Below, piece after piece: positions 56,062-64,000 of a stretch of DNA of 64,000 nt. The notes under the pieces are model-generated. The model was not told the origin of the DNA. It saw only the letters and a list, made by a program, of their open reading frames with translations, and ran no database searches. Numbering within the stretch: the first letter of the stretch is position 1; every line of letters starts with the position of its first letter. The stretch is taken from contig NZ_PYWM01000017.1 of NCBI RefSeq assembly GCF_003049665.1, positions 1-64,000 on the forward strand, in the 5' to 3' direction. Origin of the DNA: Lysinibacillus mangiferihumi (GTDB lineage Bacteria > Bacillota > Bacilli > Bacillales_A > Planococcaceae). Position numbers and translations under genes: made by a program.

Positions 56062-56590
56062 TATATAACCTCCCCACAACAGGTAGAGTTGTTAAAATAG
56101 ATTGTTGACCAGCATGACATGAAGCAAATTCTTGTGAATATTCTTTACCAGCTAGTAAACCAAAGTGGGTTGCTGCAGCCCACGCTCTATTATTGGTGAC
56201 ATCATAAACAGTGCCGTTGACAGCAACATAAGCAGGATTTCCATTTTTACCATTGAAATTTGCTAATTCTCCTATTGTAAAATTACGTCCGTTTAAATGT
56301 GGAATGGATTGATTTGGGGATTGAGGTGTAGTAGGTGGCACTTGAGTGTTTTTAGGGGTATTGTTTACAGAAATTATTTGTGAATGATCAGATATTGGCT
56401 GGTAACAATTTAAAGCTTGATTGACAAGTAATTCACCAATGAAATGGATACTAGAAGTTGTATCCCATAACCTTTGAAGAATTACAGGGGTTATTGATGA
56501 TTGATTAGTTGTAGAAAGTGTATAAATATCTTGTTGTACTTGCGAAACAAGGCTGTTCAACTGCCATCGAAGCATCTCGATATTTTGCAT
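56054..56590 (-). CDS. Cytochrome b5-like heme-binding protein in the hydrogenase operon
   Basis: A 178-residue protein. Residues 1-60 are helical, 62-100 a Pro/Gln/Thr-rich linker, and 103-175 a cytochrome b5-like heme/steroid-binding domain (FTIGELANFNGKNGNPAYVAV, GTVYDVTN, THFGLLAGKEYSQEF, VVGRLY). His142 and His159 are candidate axial heme ligands. No signal peptide or membrane helix. Its stop overlaps the small-subunit start in ATGAATAA, so the two are translationally coupled. Proposed role: electron acceptor or relay for the hydrogenase; unproven. Confidence 0.82.
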   Translation of the reverse strand: MQNIEMLRWQLNSLVSQVQQDIYTLSTTNQSSITPVILQRLWDTTSSIHFIGELLVNQALNCYQPISDHSQIISVNNTPKNTQVPPTTPQSPNQSIPHLNGRNFTIGELANFNGKNGNPAYVAVNGTVYDVTNNRAWAAATHFGLLAGKEYSQEFASCHAGQQSILTTLPVVGRLYNE

Positions 56591-56645
56591 GTTTTCCTCC
56601 TAATTAGAGAGACTCCACACATTTTATGCTTCATGTTTATTTTCA

Positions 56646-57656
56646 TTAACAAATTCTAGGTAATAGCAGGCCTGAAAGACGGAAAAGACGTCTTGTAGAA
56701 CCTATAGGTGTTTTTAATAACACCTTCCCCTCTTCTTTTTGACATTCAGTAATTTGGCCAATTACTTTTGCATCTTTGCCTAGTTCATGATTTTGTAGGA
56801 TATCTAAAACACAATCTATTTGATTTTTGTCAACAATCAGCAATACTTTACCTTCATTAGCAAGATAGAGTGGGTCAAAACCTAAAATATCGCATGCTCC
56901 TTCTACCTCTTGCCGAATAGGAATTGAACTGTCTTCTAATTCAATTGTACAATGCAATTCTTCACATAGTTCGACAAGTGACGTTGATACACCACCACGT
57001 GTAGGATCACGCATTACACGAATCCCATCCACTTTCTCTAAAAGCTCTTGTAGTAAATGATTTAATGAAGCACAGTCACTTTGTACATCTGTCATCAACC
57101 CCAATTCCTCGCGTGCAGATACGATAGCAATTCCATGGTCTCCAACTGTTCCACTTACAATTACCATATCGCCCACGCTTATATTTTCTGGATACAATTG
57201 ATGTGTTTCTTTTATAAATCCAATCCCTGTTGTGTTAATAAATAATCCATCAACACTTCCCTTTTCTACTACTTTCGTGTCACCAGCTATGATTGACACA
57301 CCTGCTTTTTTGGCTTCTTCTGCCATACTTTTAACGATAAGTTTTAATTGCCTTAATGGAAATCCTTCTTCAAGTATAAAACCTGCAGTAATAGCTTGAG
57401 GTGTTGCACCACTTACTGCTAAGTCATTGACTGTTCCCGTAATAGCAAGCTTACCAATATCTCCACCCGGGAAAAATAAGGGTTTTACAACGTAACAATC
57501 TGTTGTAACTGCTAATTTTGAAGCGTTTAATTTAATGATTGCTGCATCAAGTTGTGTGTGCTGAAGATTACCAAAAGATTTGATAAAAACATCTTTGATT
57601 AACCGATGAGTTAACTCACCGCCTTCTCCATGTGTTAAACTAATACGTTGAACCAA
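56646..57656 (-). CDS. hypE: Hydrogenase maturation protein HypE
   Basis: A 336-residue PurM-like enzyme that dehydrates the thiocarboxamide on its last cysteine to thiocyanate, the CN source of the active site. The ATP-binding text SLTHGEGGELTHRL, AVTTDCYVV, GDTKVVEKG and RDPTRGGVSTSL is present, and the protein ends in the expected PRIC. TTG start at 57656, one base after hypD, with GGAGGG 5 bases upstream. Confidence 0.95.
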   Translation of the reverse strand: MVQRISLTHGEGGELTHRLIKDVFIKSFGNLQHTQLDAAIIKLNASKLAVTTDCYVVKPLFFPGGDIGKLAITGTVNDLAVSGATPQAITAGFILEEGFPLRQLKLIVKSMAEEAKKAGVSIIAGDTKVVEKGSVDGLFINTTGIGFIKETHQLYPENISVGDMVIVSGTVGDHGIAIVSAREELGLMTDVQSDCASLNHLLQELLEKVDGIRVMRDPTRGGVSTSLVELCEELHCTIELEDSSIPIRQEVEGACDILGFDPLYLANEGKVLLIVDKNQIDCVLDILQNHELGKDAKVIGQITECQKEEGKVLLKTPIGSTRRLFRLSGLLLPRIC

Positions 57657-57657
57657 A

Positions 57658-58764
57658 TTATCCCTCCTTCATATATTGGTAATGTGCTGCACAAGTACCT
57701 TCTGTCGAAACCATACAAGGACCAATTGGAAATAATGGTGTACACCCTCTACTAAATAGGATACATTCCTCAGGTGTTATTACCCCTTGAATAATTTCAC
57801 CGCAGCGGCATTTTGTTTTTCGCGGCTCTTCAACAGACACATGAAACTTTTTCTTTGCATCGAATATCGCATATTCAGGTTTTAAAATGAAGCCACTGTT
57901 TTGAATTACCCCTATACCGCGCCATGCTTCATCGTGGTAATCTAAATATTTTTCCATCAACTTTTTCGCGACTATATTTCCGTCATTTTTGACCATATAT
58001 TTATAATCATTAATAATTTCAATTTTTCCACTTAATAATTGCTGTAATAGTTTATAAATCGCTCTTAACAATTCAACTGGTTCAAACCCTGTTATTACAC
58101 CAGAAATACCGTACTCTTTTACTAAAAAATCAAAACTATTCTTGCCTGTCACCACAGAAACATGACCAGGTAATAAAAAACCATCTATATTAATCTCTTT
58201 GCCATTAAGTAGCGTCCTTAGTATAGGCTCCACTAATTTCGTTGTCATCCAAATAGTGTAATTTGTTAATCCCTTTTTTTCTGCCTCCTGAATAGTTGCC
58301 ACAAGAATAGGTATAGTCGTTTCAAAACCAATACCTAAAAAAATGACTTCTTTTTCTGGATTCTCTTCTGCAATTTTAATACTGTCTAACGGGGAGTACA
58401 CAACTCGTATATCCTTGCCTTCTGTTTTTGCTTCCATTAAAGAAAACTTTGATCCAGGGACACGCACCATATCACCAAATGTACAAAGAATGCGATTGGT
58501 ATCTCGTGATAATTCAATCATGGTATCTATGGATTTTTGATCTGTTACACAAACTGGACATCCTGGTCCTGCAATTAAACGAACATGGTCTTTCAGTCTT
58601 GTTTTAATACCAGTTTTTGCAAAAGCCATTGTATGTGAACCACATACTTCCATCAGTACGGGGATTCTACCTTTTTCTTTCTTATATTGCTCAGCAAGTT
58701 GAATGACTGCTTCCAAAGATTTTCGTAGAATAATAGGATTAGATAAATGTATCAGATGTTCCAT
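57658..58764 (-). CDS. hypD: Hydrogenase maturation protein HypD
   Basis: A 368-residue Fe-S protein that scaffolds Fe(CN)2CO with HypC. Signature stretches are MEVCGSHTMAFAKTGI, RLIAGPGCPVCVT, LGIGFETT and GFEPVELLRAIY, with the C-terminal cluster cysteines in CRCGEIIQG and SRGCTPLFPIGPCMVSTEGTCAAHYQY. Its start overlaps the hypC end by 26 bases, with GGAGG upstream. Confidence 0.95.
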   Translation of the reverse strand: MEHLIHLSNPIILRKSLEAVIQLAEQYKKEKGRIPVLMEVCGSHTMAFAKTGIKTRLKDHVRLIAGPGCPVCVTDQKSIDTMIELSRDTNRILCTFGDMVRVPGSKFSLMEAKTEGKDIRVVYSPLDSIKIAEENPEKEVIFLGIGFETTIPILVATIQEAEKKGLTNYTIWMTTKLVEPILRTLLNGKEINIDGFLLPGHVSVVTGKNSFDFLVKEYGISGVITGFEPVELLRAIYKLLQQLLSGKIEIINDYKYMVKNDGNIVAKKLMEKYLDYHDEAWRGIGVIQNSGFILKPEYAIFDAKKKFHVSVEEPRKTKCRCGEIIQGVITPEECILFSRGCTPLFPIGPCMVSTEGTCAAHYQYMKEG

Positions 58765-58972
58765 TCATTATATTCCTCCATTCTTCCATACTCTCTTTTG
58801 CAAATTTCTCATCAACTATAGTCATGGCTTGCCCAGCATGTAACAAAACAAAATCGTTTAATTGAACTTCTGGTACAAAAACGATTCCAACAAACATCTT
58901 TGATCCCATTACATCCACTAATGCTTTCTCCGCTTTTATTTTTATTACTTTTGCAGGAACCCCTATACACAT
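58739..58972 (-). CDS. hypC: Hydrogenase maturation chaperone HypC
   Basis: A 77-residue HypC/HupF chaperone. It begins MCIGVPAKV with the essential Cys2 that carries the Fe(CN)2CO group, and has VDVMGSKMFVGI and DFVLLHAGQAMTIVDE, the conserved family text. Lies 15 bases after hypF and overlaps hypD. Confidence 0.93.
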   Translation of the reverse strand: MCIGVPAKVIKIKAEKALVDVMGSKMFVGIVFVPEVQLNDFVLLHAGQAMTIVDEKFAKESMEEWRNIMNGTSDTFI

Positions 58973-58987
58973 TGTTTCAAGTCTCTC

Positions 58988-61291
58988 CTAACTATTTTTA
59001 TCTATAATTTTATGCGCAGCAATTAAAAGTTGTCCTATAGCTAAGCCACCATCATGGCATGGAATCTTTTGATGTGTGTATACTTGAAATCCTTTCTCAC
59101 GAAGCTTATTTGTTATTTCAATTGACAAATAGTTATTTTGGAACGAGCCACCAGAAAGAACGACATTTCTATTTAAAACAGGGGATTTTTTCACAATTAA
59201 TACAATCATTTTAACGCAACTTTCAACAATCGTTTGATGGAACTTTTGGATGATTTGGACAATAGGTTTTTGTTCTAATTTATCAATGACTATTTGACGT
59301 ATCATAGCACTCATATCAAGTACAAATTCTTGAGGATTTTCTATAATTTCGAAGGAATACATATCCTTCGTTGATTTATTCATTGTGTCACGAGTTAAGT
59401 AATCAGATAACTTGATTGCTGCTTCTCCCTCATAAGTAGAACTTGTACAGATGCCTAATATTGCACTAACCGCATCAAATAAGCGTCCACAAGTTCCTGC
59501 CATTGTTGTATTTAATTGTTTTATAACCATTTGTTCTATGACATGAATTTCGTTTGATTTTTCAGGGAAAAGTTGTGTAGCAAATCTATTTCCTTCTTCT
59601 TTCAAAGATGAAACAATCATACCAACTGCATTCCGCCATGGTTCTTTAACTGCCTTTTCACTTCCAGGTAAAGGTGTGTACTTTAAATGGCCTAATCTTC
59701 TGATTCTTTTTGCATCTCCATATAAAAATTCAAACCCCCAAATATGACCGTCATTACCGTAACCAGTACCATCTAAAATAATACCCAAACATGGTTCTTT
59801 GAGATTATGTTCTGCCATACAAGATACGTGATGAGCGTGATGATGTTGAATCGGTATTATTTCACTTTTCGATTGTTTTGCCAGTATAGTAGTTGCGTAT
59901 AAAGGATGCATATCAACGGCGATATATTTTTCGTCAACAGTGTACCATTCTTTAAAAGATTGAAGCTGTTTGTTCAAGCTATTAATCATTTCCTCATTTT
60001 CTAAATCTCCAATTTGCGGGCTAAGTATTAGACCTTTTTGTCCCCCTATAGCAAATGCGTTTCTTTGATTTCCACCAAGAGCAATAATATTTGAAACATT
60101 CATATTGGATTCAATTACTTCAGGTGCGAAACCTCTAGCACTTCTAATAATGACCGTATTCTCTCCATTATGCTGTATTACTGAATCATCAATTGGATGT
60201 GCAATTTCACGATTATGCGTTAAGATATAATCACAAAGTTCACTCAAACCCTCATAATCTGAATCTTTGTAATAAATGGGAGAGCCACTTCTGTTGGCAC
60301 TTGTCATAATTAGACATTCCAGTTCTTGCGTATCAAATAACAGATGATTTATAGGTGTATAAGGTAACATAACTCCAAGCTTGGTTAATCCAGGAGCAAT
60401 ATTAAGTGGTAATGAATTTTCTTTCTTCATTTCCAATAAAACGATAGGATTTGCTGAACTTGTTAATAATGCGGCTTCATCAGATGTTATATAACAAAAT
60501 TTCCGCGCGACTTCTAGTGATTTTACCATTATAGCGAATGGTTTTTGAGGACGTTTTTTTCTATTCCTTAGTAAATCTATTCCTTTTTCTTGGGTGGCAT
60601 CACAAACAAGATGATAACCACCTATTCCTTTAATGGAAATGATTTTCCCGAGTTTCAATAATTCTGTGGTTTTGGCGATTGCGAAAAGGTTATGCGCTAT
60701 TTGCTCACCTTTTGTATTTAGTAGATTCAATGTTGGTCCACAATTAGGGCAACAAATTGGTTGTGCATGGTGCCGTCGATTATTTGGGTTATGATATTCA
60801 TTTTGACAGTCTGAACACATCGGAAATTTATTCATAGTCGTCTGAGGACGATCATATGGAAAACGATGTATTATCGTATAACGTGGACCGCATTGAGTAC
60901 AATTAATAAATGGATGTTGAAAACGGCGATTTTGTGGATTCATCATTTCTTCAAAGCATAATTCACAAATTGCAGCATCTGGAGTAATAGCGAGAGTCGT
61001 AGGATGTTTGCTTTCTTTACTTTGAAGAATAGAGAAATCTTTGTAATAATGAGGCGGTATTTTTTGTATTTCCAAATCCGTGATGTTGCATATTTTTGGT
61101 GGATTACTTTTTAATTCATGTATCATCTCGTATAGTCTTTCTTCTTCACCCTCTATAATAATCGATACACTGCCAACGGTATTTTGTACAGTTCCTTTTA
61201 AGTCGTACTTTTTTGATAGATCATACACAAAAGGACGAAAACCTACACCTTGTATTTTTCCCTGCACAACGACATTTAATGCTTGATACAT
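58988..61291 (-). CDS. hypF: Carbamoyltransferase HypF
   Basis: A 767-residue enzyme that moves the carbamoyl group of carbamoyl phosphate to HypE. Acylphosphatase domain 1-90 (GKIQGVGFRPFVYDL), paired zinc fingers about 107-190 (CELCFEEM, CTQCGP, CSDCQNEY, CCPNCGP), YrdC-like domain about 200-385 (KGIGGYHLVCDA, MLPYTPINHLLF), Kae1-like domain 385-767 (HHHAHHVSCMAEH, DGTGYGNDGHIWG, SGGSFQNNYL). Starts 16 bases inside the end of hypB. Confidence 0.95.
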   Translation of the reverse strand: MYQALNVVVQGKIQGVGFRPFVYDLSKKYDLKGTVQNTVGSVSIIIEGEEERLYEMIHELKSNPPKICNITDLEIQKIPPHYYKDFSILQSKESKHPTTLAITPDAAICELCFEEMMNPQNRRFQHPFINCTQCGPRYTIIHRFPYDRPQTTMNKFPMCSDCQNEYHNPNNRRHHAQPICCPNCGPTLNLLNTKGEQIAHNLFAIAKTTELLKLGKIISIKGIGGYHLVCDATQEKGIDLLRNRKKRPQKPFAIMVKSLEVARKFCYITSDEAALLTSSANPIVLLEMKKENSLPLNIAPGLTKLGVMLPYTPINHLLFDTQELECLIMTSANRSGSPIYYKDSDYEGLSELCDYILTHNREIAHPIDDSVIQHNGENTVIIRSARGFAPEVIESNMNVSNIIALGGNQRNAFAIGGQKGLILSPQIGDLENEEMINSLNKQLQSFKEWYTVDEKYIAVDMHPLYATTILAKQSKSEIIPIQHHHAHHVSCMAEHNLKEPCLGIILDGTGYGNDGHIWGFEFLYGDAKRIRRLGHLKYTPLPGSEKAVKEPWRNAVGMIVSSLKEEGNRFATQLFPEKSNEIHVIEQMVIKQLNTTMAGTCGRLFDAVSAILGICTSSTYEGEAAIKLSDYLTRDTMNKSTKDMYSFEIIENPQEFVLDMSAMIRQIVIDKLEQKPIVQIIQKFHQTIVESCVKMIVLIVKKSPVLNRNVVLSGGSFQNNYLSIEITNKLREKGFQVYTHQKIPCHDGGLAIGQLLIAAHKIIDKNS

Positions 61292-61935
61292 GTACGATAA
61301 ACATCCTTAATCCAATTAATCCAATCATCTATACCTTCCCCTGTCGTTGCAGATACTAATTTTAATTGTGCGTTGGGATTAATTTGTGCTAAATCTTTTT
61401 TAGCCTCTTCGATGTTAAAAGCTACATATGGCAAAAGATCTATTTTATTAATAATCGTTAAATCCGTTCTTCGAAACATGACAGGATATTTCGGTATTTT
61501 ATCATTACCTTCTGGAACACTTAAAACAACAACTTTATAATCTTGGCCTAAATCATAACCAGATGGACAAACTAAATTACCAATGTTTTCTATAAAGAGT
61601 ATATCAATAGATTCAAAGTTGAATTCTGGAATAGTCTTGGCAATCATTCTTGCATCTAGATGACAACCACCCACAGTATTAATTTGAACTGTTTTGATTC
61701 CAAGAAAGCGTAATCTTTCTGCATCTCGTTCTGTCGCTAAATCTCCTTCAATCACAGCAATATTGAACTTGTCCGCTAGTCTTTTAACTGTTTCTTCTAA
61801 TAGGGTTGTCTTACCCGCACCAGGTGAACTCATTAAATTAATTACTAGTGTTTTATTGTCTTTAAACAAATTCCGATTAAATGTTGCCGCTACATTCAGA
61901 TCGGTTAATACTTCTTCTTTAAGTTTTATTTTCAA
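61276..61935 (-). CDS. hypB: Hydrogenase nickel incorporation GTPase HypB
   Basis: A 219-residue SIMIBI GTPase with P-loop MSSPGAGKTTLLEET, VIEGDLATERDAERL, the metal-binding CHLDARM and NKIDLLPY for guanine. It lacks the N-terminal CxxCGC cluster and the histidine-rich nickel-storage stretch of some HypBs. Start assigned to TTG 61935, 6 bases after GGAAGTGAT and one base after the hypA stop; ATG 61962 or 61953 would overlap hypA. Confidence 0.92.
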   Translation of the reverse strand: MKIKLKEEVLTDLNVAATFNRNLFKDNKTLVINLMSSPGAGKTTLLEETVKRLADKFNIAVIEGDLATERDAERLRFLGIKTVQINTVGGCHLDARMIAKTIPEFNFESIDILFIENIGNLVCPSGYDLGQDYKVVVLSVPEGNDKIPKYPVMFRRTDLTIINKIDLLPYVAFNIEEAKKDLAQINPNAQLKLVSATTGEGIDDWINWIKDVYRTCIKH

Positions 61936-61936
61936 A

Positions 61937-62290
61937 CTAATCACTTCCTTCATAAAATTCAACTTGAAATGTTTCTCCTGATATAATCAGGCCATCTAGT
62001 AAATTGCATTTTGGACAAAGGGCGATGCGATAGTCAGGTTCAAACTGAAATAAACAGTTTTGGCATTGTGATATTGCCTTTTCACGGATAATTGTTAATT
62101 GGGATTCTTCATTCAGAAGACAGGCTCTCTCTTTACAAAAATACAAAAATGCCAATTCTAACGCATCTGGCAACACGTTTGATAAATCTCCTACAATCAT
62201 TTGGATTTGTTTTACTTTTTGAAAACCTCTTAATTTCGCATCCTCTGAAACAAGCTGAATGATTTCATACATTAATGACATTTCATGCAT
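61937..62290 (-). CDS. hypA: Hydrogenase nickel metallochaperone HypA
   Basis: A 117-residue protein beginning MHEMSLMYEI with the nickel-binding MH, and a zinc site of two CxxC pairs (CQNCLFQFEP and CPKCNLLDG, residues 74-96). Delivers nickel with HypB. First gene of the island; GAAAGG lies about 13 bases before the ATG. No certain promoter found upstream. Confidence 0.93.
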   Translation of the reverse strand: MHEMSLMYEIIQLVSEDAKLRGFQKVKQIQMIVGDLSNVLPDALELAFLYFCKERACLLNEESQLTIIREKAISQCQNCLFQFEPDYRIALCPKCNLLDGLIISGETFQVEFYEGSD

Positions 62291-62597
62291 CTAATAGGCG
62301 CCTTTCTTTAAACTTCTATAAAAATTTTATGTTTGATATGATTAAAAAGAACTTACATTATGAATTAAGTATTAATCTTAATAATTTCTTACTTTGTCTA
62401 TTTTGGTATGCGTGCTTAAAAAGAGAGAAAGAATTTATCCCTGTCCTAGCTATGACATAACCATATATTTGGGATAATAAAACACTCTAGCATTAGTAAA
62501 AGTGAAGAAGAGCCATTAACTTCATTCCCATATATGAATCAGTTGGCATGTTGGGTCTTAAGAAATCGAGTATAAGAAAGGAGAATGGATAAGGTAT
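62291..62597. other. Upstream region of the hydrogenase island
   Basis: AT-rich; should hold the island's promoter, but I cannot mark a convincing one. No regulator-binding palindrome stood out. Confidence 0.35.
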
Positions 62598-62758
62598 GTG
62601 AAGATTTCTAAGGAAAAGCATAATAAGAAGCACGTCATTGCTTTAGATGGTAGTAAAGGAAACAGTACCGCTGCAATTCTATGATGGTCACCGCCGTATT
62701 TGAAGCAACAGGTATCTATCAAAACCGTAAAGCATTTATCAAAGATGTTTCCATTTAA
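62598..62758 (+). pseudogene. IS110-family transposase remnant
   Basis: A GTG-started frame reads KKHVIALDGSKGNSTAAIL and stops at TGA 62682-62684; an overlapping frame then reads MVTAVFEATGIYQNRKAFIK to TAA 62758. DxSKxxSTxAIL and FEATGIYxxxLxxF are the N-terminal catalytic text of IS110 transposases, here missing the intervening residues and everything downstream. Neither inverted repeats nor a target duplication could be found (IS110 usually lacks them). Confidence 0.65.
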
Positions 62759-63143
62759 TAAAATCATTTAATAATTGAGTCTACATCATTGGCAATCTTG
62801 AATTTAGTATTGGCACAAAGACTCGTAGTCAGATAGCATTTTATATCCAATTAAAGAGCATTTTATGAAGCAAGACACCGTTTTTTAAATTTGGCTCTTA
62901 ATAAACTAAATCGGTTTAATCATGAAAGATTAACCGGTTTGAACTCGTATTATTAAGTTAAGCAATTTAAAATAAAATCTCTTTAATTAAGCTATCCCTT
63001 GTAAATATTTCAAGTCTCCTATTAAACAATCGATTTTATCTAGGTTTGAGATAACATACTTGCTAATTTACTGTATGGGAATTTTCCCTATCTGTCATTT
63101 ATCAATACGCTTTATGTTTGCCTTAAACATTCCTCATTTTAAT
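62759..63143. other. Gene-free region with a hairpin
   Basis: No supported gene. AATCGGTTTAATC and GATTAACCGGTT (62908-62943) form an imperfect hairpin. The stretch may contain further decayed IS sequence, but no protein text survives. Confidence 0.35.
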
Positions 63144-63536
63144 CTATGATAAACTAATCATCAAAAAGTAAATAATCACCAATAATATTAGGATAATTAA
63201 AAAATAAGAAATCCACACAATATGTCTATTTGATGGAACAAACTCTTCATTCACTATCTGTTTTCTTTTTGCAGAATAATTAAATGTAGCTGTAAAGATA
63301 ATTAAAATCCCAAATAAACAAGCTAACAAGCCGATTATGGCTGATAAAAAATCTACCCAGAAATTCCGAACAGTACCTATGGCAAAGTGCAAACTCGTTG
63401 CCAAGAAAGCAACCCCTAAAATGGAAATGGCCGTTCGAATCCATGCTAAATATGTTCTTTCATTTGCCAAATGTTGCTGGGCATATTTTAATTGCTTCAT
63501 TTCTATTTCTGCATTATTTAAAGGGTGATTCTCCAT
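63144..63536 (-). CDS. DUF202 (YidH-like) membrane protein
   Basis: A 130-residue protein with a charged N-terminus, the DUF202 signature LANERTYLAWIRTAISILG (residues 23-41), and three transmembrane helices (about 32-52, 60-83, 105-128). TAGGTG precedes the ATG. Function unknown. Confidence 0.82.
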   Translation of the reverse strand: MENHPLNNAEIEMKQLKYAQQHLANERTYLAWIRTAISILGVAFLATSLHFAIGTVRNFWVDFLSAIIGLLACLFGILIIFTATFNYSAKRKQIVNEEFVPSNRHIVWISYFLIILILLVIIYFLMISLS

Positions 63537-63775
63537 CTAGTTGACACCTACTCTTTGGTTAAAATATTTTCAATTATTCTATTTTAATATATCCTATTGT
63601 AGAAAGAATAAAAGAGGATTATTCAATTTTAATGTATGTTGAGAAATGATCTAAAACCATTTTTTTAATCTTTTGTTCTACATATTACTATGTAATGAGA
63701 AGATAAAAATGATTAATGACACACGCCACCGTCAGAATTCACTTAAAAATAACACGTTGAAATAGAAAAAAGGTT
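63537..63775. other. Gene-free region
   Basis: No supported gene or element. Confidence 0.3.
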
Positions 63776-63801
63776 ATCCCTCTCTCCGCTAAGAGAGGGA
63801 T
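63776..63801 (-). terminator. Hairpin, possible minus-strand terminator
   Basis: Perfect 10-pair stem ATCCCTCTCT/AGAGAGGGAT with loop CCGCTA; on the minus strand it runs into AACCTTTTTT. No gene feeding it is visible. Confidence 0.45.
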
Positions 63802-63838
63802 TATTATCAATTGTTTCGTTGTAGAGTTGAATTATTTT

Positions 63839-64000
63839 TGACGATAGAGGTAGTAATGTAACATTTAAGGTAAATAAAAAAGGAATTATGAACTTGCACA
63901 ACTTACAATACCCAAAGCAGGTGAAAAGACGAAGGTTAAAAAGGAGGAAAATCATGTATTAACACGATATCCAAAAGCAATTTACGCAGAATACAATGAG
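63839..64000 (+). pseudogene. Frameshifted gene fragment running off the window
   Basis: The frame DDRGSNVTFKVNKKG (from about 63840) is interrupted after GGA; one base missing restores NYELAQLTIPKAGEKTKVKK and then ENHVLTRYPKAIYAEYNE up to the window end. There is no start codon in the second frame. The text reads like a real protein, not recognised, with at least one frameshift. Confidence 0.4.

Noticed and set aside
63743..63955. 70-codon minus-strand frame
   Set aside because: It contains the perfect hairpin at 63776-63801 and is antisense to the protein-like plus-strand text; no ribosome site.

Overview
The window looks like a chromosomal segment of an aerobic, spore-forming, low-GC Gram-positive bacterium of the Bacillales, most likely Lysinibacillus or a close relative. 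The basis is AT-rich DNA, strong AGGAGG ribosome binding sites with frequent TTG/GTG starts, a gerA-type germinant receptor operon, odhAB, XpaC/TelA, ABC-F, DUF2089 and DUF6501 genes. The genus is an inference from gene content, not from a marker-gene search.

Layout. 0-13 kb holds housekeeping and stress genes: an ABC-F ATPase, DinB, an S66 peptidase, a lipoprotein next to a membrane trypsin-like protease, a DUF2089 operon whose third gene carries a perfect A-run frameshift site, a cold-shock gene with a long structured leader, a soluble globin-like/CZB chemoreceptor, and xpaC-telA behind a textbook sigma-W type promoter. 13-25 kb holds a lysine-riboswitch-controlled amino-acid ABC transporter, odhBA, a two-component system and a PAS-GGDEF protein. 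26-38 kb holds a MurG paralogue, a MATE pump, gerABC, a CAP-domain secreted protein, a CobW/ZNG1-type GTPase, a CtpB-type protease and an amidase. 38-41 kb holds small hypothetical genes and decayed fragments.

41-50 kb is a catabolic island: a PucR regulator, two tiny XapX membrane proteins, an isochorismatase-type amidohydrolase, the three subunits of an AllF/AllG/AllH-type carbamoyltransferase (DUF2877, FdrA, DUF1116), carbamate kinase and a cupin. Together they would split an unidentified N-carbamoyl compound phosphorolytically and recover ATP from carbamoyl phosphate.

53-62.3 kb is a ten-gene [NiFe] hydrogenase island read on the minus strand, hypA-hypB-hypF-hypC-hypD-hypE, then a cytochrome b5-like protein, small subunit, large subunit and maturation protease, ending at a strong terminator. 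The small subunit has no Tat signal and a shortened proximal-cluster motif with one cysteine missing, as in cyanobacterial HupS and mycobacterial Huc (group 2a). No membrane cytochrome b gene is present; the b5-like gene, translationally coupled to the small subunit, is the obvious candidate electron partner. The island is flanked by an IS110 transposase remnant and several decayed reading frames. This cluster is the most interesting system in the window.
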